Program-made: the position numbers and the translations under genes | The notes under the pieces: model-generated | The model's input: only the letters and a program-made list of their open reading frames with translations | Database searches by the model: none | Told to the model about the DNA's origin: nothing | Source of the DNA: Acidobacteriota bacterium | Lineage (GTDB): Bacteria > Acidobacteriota > Terriglobia > Versatilivoradales > Versatilivoraceae | Assembly (NCBI GenBank): GCA_026706225.1 | Contig: JAPOZE010000209.1 | Span: 1-6,302, forward strand | Direction of reading: 5' to 3' | Length of the DNA: 6,302 bases | In this document: positions 1 to 5,830 of the stretch, in pieces | How positions within the stretch are numbered: the first letter of the stretch is position 1 | How the letters are laid out: the number at the start of each line of letters is the position of its first letter

Positions 1-1920
1 GATCCAGTAGCCGTTTTCCCCTTCAAGCTCGAACGAGAGGCGAAGCTCGTGTTCCTCAGGATGGTTCGGCCGGATGTGGCGAATGACCCGGCCGTGACGC
101 ACGATCTCCAACCGGGAGGGCCGGGATCGCCCGGGATGGCCCCAGGCACGGGCGTGAACCCGGACCTTCTGTCTCTTTTCGACCCGGAGCTCGTCGCCCG
201 GCATGGCTCCCGCGACCTCGAGGTCCAGCATGGGACCGTTGGTGACGAAGGTCCGCCCCCGGCGTACCGCTTCAAACCAGGCATCGCCGTCACCTGCGTC
301 GGGGGCATAGGCATACATTCGGACCTCTCCCACCGTTCCCGCAAAGGGTACGTCCGACCCGGCGGCGGCCGTCAACTTGAAGCCGAGGTCCAGAAACTCG
401 TAGTAGAGGTTGGTGCCGAGGATGCCGACCTGCATCAACTCCAGGAAGTCCACCTTGTTCTTGGGAACGTTAATGCTCATGTCTCGGTGCAGTTGGGGAT
501 AGGTCCGGTACACGTGGGCGTAGCCCGTCAGACCCCCCTGCCGGTGGACCCGGTCGAACATCCAGTCGTAGAGAAAGTATCGGTCGAGGTTCCGCACCAG
601 GCTGGTGGTGTTCATGGCCAGGACGTGACCCAGCCGGAAGCGGGCGCCGGTGCGAGGGCACTCCTGTCCGGGCGACAGGACGTGGTCGGCGGAGACGACG
701 CGGTGCTCCCTGCCAAAGCCTCGCTGCCGGAACCAGGTCCTGTTGATGTCACCCATCTCCACCACGTTGGCCAGGTAGAGGTCCTCGGCCTGCACCCAGG
801 TCATCAGGCGCTGGGCGTCCTCGTCGCTGAGCAGGCGAAAATGGACGTGATCGTCCCCGGAAAACCACCCCAGCTTCCGCATGTCGACCCAGCGCCGCGG
901 CCGGTAGGTGCGTTCGGCGGTTTCTCCGGGTTTCAGGGTGATGGTGTCGAACAGGGGAAGATGCTCCAGGCCTCGCCGAATGGCAATCTCCCATTGGCCG
1001 GGGGGCAGGGCCATCTCGAAGGGGCCGGGCACGCACCAGTAGTCGCCCCGCAGCCGTCCGGGCAGATTGGTGGAGAGGTGGCCACTGCCGTGGCCTTCGA
1101 ACTGCTGCGACAGGTCCAGGGCATTGCCGGGCCGATAGTCCCGGCCGTTCAGCTTCCGGACCAGGCGGACCATGGCCGGGGTCTCCTGGCCGGTGTCGTC
1201 CGAGAGCACACTGACCTTCAGCCGGGCCGAAGTGGGTGCCTTGACTTCCAATGGGAGCCGCACCGGCTCTTCGGAATCCCGTTGAAGCTCGAGCACCAGC
1301 GAGGTCGGTCGGCTGGGGATGCCGTTCAGACTCAGCAGCACCCAGGTGGTGGCTCGGGCCGCTGCCTCGATGCGGATGGGCTCGACCTCCGGCAGGCTCG
1401 AGTGGGAGTAGTCCTGCAGGAGGTAGCGCGTCTCCTCCCGGCCGTTCACCAGTTGAAGCAATAGAGCCCCGGTGCTGCCGGGGAGCTCGATCGCCTTTCG
1501 CGGAGTGGTCTCTGGGTGCTCCTCCCTCAAGTCGAGCCGTATCAAGCCGGGGCAGGTGTCCAGGAAATGCGCCAGGGCGAACCGGGACGGCCAGGAGGGG
1601 CGCTGGGCCCCTTCGGCCGCCACTCCCCCGCTCCCGGATTTCTCCCTTGCGCGCTCGGTGGCTCCGGTCAACCGGTATTCCCGGTAGACGGCCTCCAGCC
1701 GATCTCTGGACTTGTCATCGAACAGATAGGGGTGCTTGCGCAGCAGCACGCTCACCAGCTCCCCGATGTCCGCCGTCCTGCTCGCGGGTTGGGCCAGCCC
1801 CAGGGTAGGGCTGACCCAGAGGCACCCCGCCAGCACCGGTAGCAGCAGCCGGCCCGGACGATGTCGGGGACGGGACCGTCTTCTCGCAGGGGTTGTCTTG
1901 ATCGTGCCGGCTAACCGCAC
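1..1920 (-). CDS. CehA/McbA-family PHP-type metallohydrolase, exported, C-terminus cut by window edge
   Basis: I translated the minus strand by hand from a GTG at 1920-1918; it stays open for 640 codons to base 1. The N-terminus is arginine-rich, followed by a hydrophobic stretch (about residues 25-43). It could be a Sec signal cut near GLA/Q at 43/44, or a lipoprotein signal with an LAGC box at Cys33. Residues about 45-210 match nothing I recognise. About 210-340 look like a beta-sandwich, CarboxypepD_reg-like stretch ending in LPPGQWEIAIRRG and LKPGETAERTYRPRRW. The catalytic PHP-like domain starts at GDDHVH (355-360; His358 and His360 likely metal ligands), continues with VVEMGD (386-391), GHVLAMN (His432), GYAHVY (His469) and AAAGSD (Asp523), then RGRTFVTNGP, typical of CehA/McbA proteins. 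Relatives include carbaryl hydrolase, but the substrate here is unknown; hydrolysis of an ester, amide or phosphoester outside the cytoplasm is inference. It follows the EF-hand gene after one base, suggesting translational coupling. Some tens of C-terminal residues are missing. Confidence 0.88.
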   Translation of the reverse strand, partial: MRLAGTIKTTPARRRSRPRHRPGRLLLPVLAGCLWVSPTLGLAQPASRTADIGELVSVLLRKHPYLFDDKSRDRLEAVYREYRLTGATERAREKSGSGGVAAEGAQRPSWPSRFALAHFLDTCPGLIRLDLREEHPETTPRKAIELPGSTGALLLQLVNGREETRYLLQDYSHSSLPEVEPIRIEAAARATTWVLLSLNGIPSRPTSLVLELQRDSEEPVRLPLEVKAPTSARLKVSVLSDDTGQETPAMVRLVRKLNGRDYRPGNALDLSQQFEGHGSGHLSTNLPGRLRGDYWCVPGPFEMALPPGQWEIAIRRGLEHLPLFDTITLKPGETAERTYRPRRWVDMRKLGWFSGDDHVHFRLLSDEDAQRLMTWVQAEDLYLANVVEMGDINRTWFRQRGFGREHRVVSADHVLSPGQECPRTGARFRLGHVLAMNTTSLVRNLDRYFLYDWMFDRVHRQGGLTGYAHVYRTYPQLHRDMSINVPKNKVDFLELMQVGILGTNLYYEFLDLGFKLTAAAGSDVPFAGTVGEVRMYAYAPDAGDGDAWFEAVRRGRTFVTNGPMLDLEVAGAMPGDELRVEKRQKVRVHARAWGHPGRSRPSRLEIVRHGRVIRHIRPNHPEEHELRLSFELEGENGYWI

Positions 1921-1921
1921 G

Positions 1922-2578
1922 CTACCTCCCGGGCCGACCTTCAGCCGGGAATTCTTCCGGTGGCGAGGAATCCGCCTGCCGGATGACCGAGGCCGCCCCG
2001 GGGCACAACTCCAGTCGGAACCTTCTGGCGTTCAGCGGACCGAAAAAGCAGGTTCGCCCCCGAAAGAGCCCGCCGGTGCGTTCCTGACTCCGAACCTGCA
2101 GAGAGCAGAGAGCCGGAGCCTCCAGCCAGAGTTGGTCCTCCAGTTCCACCGGCCCGCCTTGTCTGGTCCGGTCGTCAAGCCTGGCCACGTAGGATGCCCT
2201 CACTCGCAGCGGATGCGCCCCTGCCGCCTCATTCTCCAGCAGATCCACCTCGGGAGGATGCAGGGTGGTCAGGTTGATCTCCCGCTTCCCGGCCGAGATC
2301 CGCAGTCCCGATTCAAGAGAGCCCAGAATCTCTTCCAGATATCGCCGGGTCTCCTCGGCCCGGATCAGTCCGTCGCCGTCCGCATCCAGCCGTTGCCGCT
2401 CCCGTTGCGCGAAAACGGAATGAAAGGTCACCTCCACTGTCACGTCCAGATGGGAGGCTCCCACCGTGGCCACGATGTGGTGCTGCACCACCCGGCCCAG
2501 AACCCCGTGCCCCGGCAGCCGCTCGGGCGGCGCCAGCAACCAGCACAAGAGACCCGCCAGGATGATTCCTCTGTTCAA
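1922..2578 (-). CDS. Exported EF-hand protein (218 aa)
   Basis: The protein opens with a short signal-like segment (MNRGIILAGLLCWLLA, residues 1-16), so it is probably exported; Cys12 lacks a small residue before it, so it does not look like a lipoprotein. A perfect EF-hand loop, DADGDGLIRAEE, lies at 65-76, with Asp at loop positions 1, 3 and 5, Gly at 6, Ile at 8 and Glu at 12, followed by a helix. The surrounding pattern (HHIVATVGASHLDVTVEV, then acidic loop, helix and basic beta strands) resembles extracytoplasmic domains found beside or fused to HupE/UreJ-type membrane proteins, but no membrane domain follows here. Calcium binding is a prediction from the motif; the function is unknown. 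The start is TTG, chosen because a GGAGG lies 9 bases upstream. The stop is one base from the GTG of the metallohydrolase, so the two probably form an operon and may work on the same extracytoplasmic process. Confidence 0.82.
   Translation of the reverse strand: MNRGIILAGLLCWLLAPPERLPGHGVLGRVVQHHIVATVGASHLDVTVEVTFHSVFAQRERQRLDADGDGLIRAEETRRYLEEILGSLESGLRISAGKREINLTTLHPPEVDLLENEAAGAHPLRVRASYVARLDDRTRQGGPVELEDQLWLEAPALCSLQVRSQERTGGLFRGRTCFFGPLNARRFRLELCPGAASVIRQADSSPPEEFPAEGRPGR
1924..1929 (-). promoter_or_regulatory. Ribosome binding site for the metallohydrolase GTG start
   Basis: The minus strand reads GGAGGT, then 3 bases, then GTG at 1920. This strong Shine-Dalgarno supports the GTG start although the spacing is short. 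The motif lies inside the last codons of the upstream EF-hand gene and its final T is the first base of that gene's TAG stop, so translation of the two genes is probably coupled. Confidence 0.6.
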
Positions 2579-2587
2579 GCCTCTGTT

Positions 2588-2592
2588 CCTCC
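2588..2592 (-). promoter_or_regulatory. Ribosome binding site deciding the TTG start of the EF-hand gene
   Basis: The minus strand has GGAGG, 9 bases, then TTG at 2578. No ATG gives a full-length signal peptide in this frame, so this motif decides the start. A 9-base direct repeat (GAACAGAGG on the minus strand, at 2580-2588 and 2568-2576) flanks the TTG. Confidence 0.55.
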
Positions 2593-2620
2593 GCTCTGCC
2601 CAAGAGTCTTCAATCCGGTC

Positions 2621-2650
2621 AGTTTATCCCAACCCTCCGGACGGTTGCCA
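2621..2650 (-). promoter_or_regulatory. Weak candidate promoter for the leftward gene pair
   Basis: On the minus strand TAAACT (2626-2621; 4 of 6 matches to TATAAT) lies 18 bases after TGGCAA (2650-2645; only 3 of 6 matches to TTGACA). The latter is the reverse complement of the -35 candidate used by the rightward promoter. A leftward promoter must lie here or further right, since the EF-hand gene starts at 2578, but this particular placement is weakly supported. Confidence 0.2.
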
Positions 2651-2673
2651 GGAACCGGGCTTTCCATTAGACT
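2645..2673 (+). promoter_or_regulatory. Candidate sigma70-type promoter for the rightward operon
   Basis: TTGCCA (2645-2650; 5 of 6 matches to TTGACA) is followed after 17 bases by TAGACT (2668-2673; 4 of 6 matches to TATAAT). Transcription would start near 2680, giving a leader of about 70 bases before the ATG at 2754. It sits in the only sizeable intergenic region, between divergent genes, which favours a real promoter. No operator palindrome was recognised by eye. Confidence 0.45.
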
Positions 2674-2753
2674 GCCGTGGCGACCGCAGAGCCGGCGAGC
2701 CAAGGTCAGCGGGACAGGTCGCAGACCCATCTGAAGCGAGCGGAGGTTGAACC

Positions 2754-3635
2754 ATGGGCCACAAGTATTCGGTGATTCTATGCACACTGGCGTCCACAGG
2801 CGGCAATGTCTGGGAGAAGCCGCGGGAGGTGCTGGAAGCGGTGGCCGAAGCGGGCTATGACGGGGTGGACCTGGATGCCGAGCCGGACCGCATCGAGGCC
2901 AGCCGGTTCAACGAGGTGAGGGATATGGCCTTCTCGCTGGGCCTGAAAGTGCCGGCCCTGATCGGCGCCTGGGCGCCCTGGCACGCGGGCGAGGTCCGGG
3001 ACCTGGCCTCGACCGACGAAACGGAGAGGCGTCACGGCGTGGACTATGCCAAGAAGAGCGTGGACCTGGCGGCCACCTTCGAGGATCCTCCGGTTTTCGA
3101 GATCGTAGCCTCGCCGGCCCAGTCCGAGTACCCGGTGACCAAGACGCCGATCCCCCTGCTGCGGGCCAACTTCATCGAGTCCACCCGGGAAATCACCGAG
3201 TATGCGGCCGAGCGGAACGTCGATATCGCCATCGAGCCCATCAACCGCTTCGAAGGGTACGCCGGTTTCCTCAACAGCCTGGTTGAAGGCAAGGGGATCG
3301 TGGACGAGATCGACGCCCCCAACCTGGGAGTCCTGGCCGATTTCTTCCACGTGAACATGGAAGACGGCCCCTTGAACGACGCCCTGCGGGCGGCCGGCGA
3401 CCGGCTCATGCACATCCACCTGGCCGACAACAACCGCCAGACCCCCGGGACCGGCCACATCGACTTTCTGGATGTGGTGCGGACCCTCAACGCCATGAAT
3501 TTCTCGGGCTACATTTCGCTCGACAGCGTTCCTTGCAAGCCCGACTGGAGGACCGCTCTCACCGGCACCATCGACTTCATGAAGCAGATGGAGAAAATGG
3601 CGGCCTTGCAGGAGAGAATCGCCAAGGCCGTCTGA
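2754..3635 (+). CDS. TIM-barrel sugar isomerase/epimerase (tagatose/psicose 3-epimerase-like), 293 aa
   Basis: A cytoplasmic xylose-isomerase-like (AP endonuclease family 2) TIM barrel of normal length with no signal peptide. Active-site residues line up with D-tagatose/D-psicose 3-epimerases: Glu161 in EPINRFE (161-167) with Glu167, Asp196 and His199 in DFFH, His222 in HIHLADNNR with Arg228, and the strand GYISLDS carrying Asp257. The spacings equal those of the Pseudomonas cichorii tagatose epimerase residues as I remember them (E152/E158, D185/H188, H211/R217, E246). The one change is Asp257 where the last metal-binding, catalytic Glu is expected. The reaction is probably metal-dependent keto-sugar epimerisation or aldose-ketose isomerisation; the substrate cannot be read from sequence, and hydroxypyruvate-isomerase-like or inosose-related activities remain possible. 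The ATG is supported by GGAGG (2742-2746), 7 bases upstream. It is first in a four-gene rightward cluster. Confidence 0.88.
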   Translation: MGHKYSVILCTLASTGGNVWEKPREVLEAVAEAGYDGVDLDAEPDRIEASRFNEVRDMAFSLGLKVPALIGAWAPWHAGEVRDLASTDETERRHGVDYAKKSVDLAATFEDPPVFEIVASPAQSEYPVTKTPIPLLRANFIESTREITEYAAERNVDIAIEPINRFEGYAGFLNSLVEGKGIVDEIDAPNLGVLADFFHVNMEDGPLNDALRAAGDRLMHIHLADNNRQTPGTGHIDFLDVVRTLNAMNFSGYISLDSVPCKPDWRTALTGTIDFMKQMEKMAALQERIAKAV

Positions 3636-3674
3636 GCTCGCTCGGCCCGGCCGGATGAATATCCAGGAGACCCC

Positions 3675-4373
3675 ATGCCCCCCAATTCGCGCCAATCGCC
3701 GGAAGTGCTCCAGGCCCTGAGGGCTTTCGATACGGCCACGGTTTCCAACGCCATCGAGAAGCTGGCCCTGCGGGACCGGGTCACCGGCTATGCCTCCAAC
3801 CGGATCACCTGCCAGTTTCCCCATCTCGAACCCATGGTCGGATACGCGGTCACGGCGACGGCCGACAGCACCACTCCGGGGGACCGCAGACCGCCTCGGG
3901 TGGATGAGTTGCTGGAAGTCCTGGAGGCCGCTCCCCGGCCCATGGTGATGGTGATCCAGCACAATGGCCACGAACGCGAGCGCTGTTGTTTAATCGGCGA
4001 CATGTTCTGCAGCGTTCTGGACAAGCTGGGCTGCGTCGGCATCGTGACCGACGTCAACGCGCGGGACAAGAGCGGAATTGCCCGCAGGACTCCCGAGTTC
4101 CAGATTTTCTCCGCCGGTTGGGTGGCTTCCCACGGATATCCGGCCTACCTCAGCTTCAACACCGCGGTGACCGTGGCCGGCCTCACCATCCACCCCGGCG
4201 ATCTGCTGCACGGAGACGAGAGCGGCCTGATCACCATCCCGGAGGAGGGTGTCGATTCCCTGGCGGACGCGGCCCGGCAGGTGCAGGAAGAGGAGGCGGA
4301 GTTCTTCGACCTGGTGGAAAACCGCTTCAGCCTGGAGGCATTGAAACAACGCATGCGACCGGACAAAGCCTGA
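3675..4373 (+). CDS. RraA-like / HMG-CHA aldolase family protein (232 aa)
   Basis: Cytoplasmic protein of the RraA fold, once annotated as dimethylmenaquinone methyltransferase-like. The class II pyruvate aldolase signature D-X20-R-D is exact: Asp109 in IGDMFC, then Arg130-Asp131 in TDVNARD. The C-terminal part has HPGDLLHGDESGLITIP (173-189), the usual family ending of the core, followed by a charged helix with EEEAEFF. Members include 4-hydroxy-4-methyl-2-oxoglutarate aldolases and oxaloacetate decarboxylases; true RraA instead inhibits RNase E. The metabolic neighbours and the intact D-X20-R-D motif favour an aldolase or decarboxylase over an RNase regulator, but the substrate is unknown. 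Residues 41-107, with two short stretches around TPGDRRPPRVDE and QHNGHERERCC, are less typical. The ATG has AGGAG (3665-3669), 5 bases upstream, and starts 39 bases after the isomerase stop, consistent with one operon. Confidence 0.87.
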   Translation: MPPNSRQSPEVLQALRAFDTATVSNAIEKLALRDRVTGYASNRITCQFPHLEPMVGYAVTATADSTTPGDRRPPRVDELLEVLEAAPRPMVMVIQHNGHERERCCLIGDMFCSVLDKLGCVGIVTDVNARDKSGIARRTPEFQIFSAGWVASHGYPAYLSFNTAVTVAGLTIHPGDLLHGDESGLITIPEEGVDSLADAARQVQEEEAEFFDLVENRFSLEALKQRMRPDKA

Positions 4374-4409
4374 GCCGGCCAGCTTGCCGCACCACAACCT
4401 CACCCCCCC

Positions 4410-5780
4410 ATGAGTACCGACTCTCCTATCAGAAACGCGCCGGTGAGGCCTTGGCCCATGCTGCTTGCCGTGGGACCGGGGATCGTGCTGGCAGCCGGAG
4501 TGATCGGCTCGGGCGAGTTGATCAACACGCCGCTGCAGGCGGCCCGGTTCGGCTTCGTGCTGCTGTGGGCGGTGCTGCTGTCCTGCATGATCAAGTACTT
4601 TCTGCAGGTCGAGGTGGGCCGCTATTGCCTGGTCCACGACCGGACCGTCTTCCAGGCCCTGAGCCCCTTTCCCGGCCCCCGTTTGCGGAACACCTCCTGG
4701 CTGGTGTGGGCCTTCATGCTGGGATGGCTGCTGGCCCAGGTGGGCTCCTCGGGGCTGGTGGGAGCCATGGCGGGCCTGATGCACGGGATCCGGCCGCTTG
4801 CCTCCGACGCCATCGGGTCGGTTCAAATCTGGGCGGTGATTGTGGTCGCCGGGGTCCAACTGCTGCTCTGGCGAGGCATCTACGGGCGGCTGGAGAAGAT
4901 GTTGATCGCCTTGGCCCTGCTGTTGAGCGTCTCGGCGCTGGTGGGCCTGGTCATGCTTCAGGGCACGCCCTTTCGGGTGAGCGGAGCCGACCTGTGGTCA
5001 GGCCTGGGCTTTTCCCTGGGAGATACCGACGTTCGCCTGGCGGCCTTTGCCGTCATCAGCCTCATCGGCGCCCTGGGGGTCTCCGGTTCGGAGCTGGTGG
5101 TCTATCCCTACTGGGTGCTGGAGAAGGGCTACGGCAGGCACCTGGGGCCGCGGGAATCCGAGGGATGGGTGGAAAGGGCCCGGGGCTGGATCCGAATGCT
5201 CAAAGTGGATGCCGGCCTGGCCACCCTGCTGGCCACGGTGGTGACGGCGGCCTACTTCATCCTGGGGGCGGCCATTCTCTTTCCCCTGGGCATGACGCCG
5301 GCGGGCATCGGGGTGGTCGACCAGATTTCCTCCATCTTTACCGAGAGCTACGGCCCCTGGTCCAAGAGCATCTTCCTGGTCAGCGCCATGGCCACCCTGC
5401 TCTCCACCCTGCTGGCGGCCACCGCCGTCAACGGACGGATCATTACCGATTTCCTGTGCAGCCTGGGGGTGGTCGACCGAAGCCGTCCGCAGGACGTGCG
5501 TCGATCTCAGCAGGTGGTCCAGACCGCCTTTCTGGTTTCGGTGCTCACCCTCTATCTGCTGGTCCCGACGCGGCCCGCCCTGATGGTGCTGGTCAGCCAC
5601 TACATCATCGGCGTGCTGGGCACGCCGCTGGCCACCGTCGCCATCTGCTGGCTGGCCTTCCGCACCGAGCGGCCTCTGCGAATGAGCTGGCCGGTGGCGG
5701 TGCTGCTGCTGGCTTCGGCCGGGGTGATCATGGGATGCGTGGTCTTTGGACTGGCCGTTCAGGCCGGGTTGATCCGGTAG
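4410..5780 (+). CDS. NRAMP-like membrane transporter lacking the classical metal motifs (456 aa)
   Basis: Inner-membrane protein with about eleven hydrophobic segments, by eye near residues 17-38, 47-68, 98-125, 137-153, 162-183, 209-233, 268-292, 318-343, 369-387, 391-416 and 427-450, matching the NRAMP (LeuT-fold) layout. Segment 1 begins with GPG (22-24) and has GSGE (33-36) where classical Mn/Fe transporters have DPGN; segment 6 has GVSGSELVVYPYW (223-235) where they have the Met-Pro-His motif. It thus belongs to a divergent NRAMP-related branch whose substrate need not be manganese or iron; related branches are reported to move magnesium, and some members are uncharacterised. It could supply a metal for the neighbouring enzymes or carry the pathway substrate; both are inference. 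No Shine-Dalgarno precedes the ATG at 4410. An in-frame ATG at 4458 (Met17) has a weak GTGAGG 9 bases upstream and would still keep segment 1. The gap to the RraA-like gene is 36 bases. Confidence 0.85.
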   Translation: MSTDSPIRNAPVRPWPMLLAVGPGIVLAAGVIGSGELINTPLQAARFGFVLLWAVLLSCMIKYFLQVEVGRYCLVHDRTVFQALSPFPGPRLRNTSWLVWAFMLGWLLAQVGSSGLVGAMAGLMHGIRPLASDAIGSVQIWAVIVVAGVQLLLWRGIYGRLEKMLIALALLLSVSALVGLVMLQGTPFRVSGADLWSGLGFSLGDTDVRLAAFAVISLIGALGVSGSELVVYPYWVLEKGYGRHLGPRESEGWVERARGWIRMLKVDAGLATLLATVVTAAYFILGAAILFPLGMTPAGIGVVDQISSIFTESYGPWSKSIFLVSAMATLLSTLLAATAVNGRIITDFLCSLGVVDRSRPQDVRRSQQVVQTAFLVSVLTLYLLVPTRPALMVLVSHYIIGVLGTPLATVAICWLAFRTERPLRMSWPVAVLLLASAGVIMGCVVFGLAVQAGLIR

Positions 5781-5830
5781 GCCGCCGGGGCCGTTCTTTT
5801 CTCGGCCATTGTCTGAGATAGGACACTAGC

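Noticed and set aside
1..5. Window begins with GATCC, which could mark a restriction-fragment or clone end
   Set aside because: A four- or five-base match is easily chance, and nothing else suggests a clone junction.
49..1464. Long open frame on the + strand opposite the metallohydrolase
   Set aside because: Its translation is low-complexity and rich in Gly, Pro, Val and His, with no family features, while the minus strand gives a clear CehA/McbA protein. Such frames arise from GC-rich third codon positions.
1922..2578. Calling the EF-hand gene a HupE/UreJ nickel permease
   Set aside because: Only the extracytoplasmic-type pattern is shared. There are no membrane segments beyond the signal peptide.
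2568..2588. Nine-base direct repeat CCTCTGTTC (2568-2576 and 2580-2588) around the TTG start
   Set aside because: Too short and only two copies; in a purine-rich ribosome binding region this is probably chance.
2778..3971. A 397-codon minus-strand frame opposite the isomerase and RraA-like genes
   Set aside because: Antisense to two recognised genes, with no domain and no plausible ribosome binding site noticed.
5780..5800. Possible intrinsic terminator after the transporter (GGCC stem with TTCTTTT after it)
   Set aside because: The stem is only 4 base pairs and the T-run is broken. The dehydrogenase begins 50 bases on and likely belongs to the same operon.
3986..5821. A 611-codon + strand frame overlapping the RraA-like and transporter genes
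   Set aside because: The protein is Gly/Arg/Pro-rich without motifs, and the other frame encodes two recognisable proteins with sensible starts. It is a GC-bias shadow.
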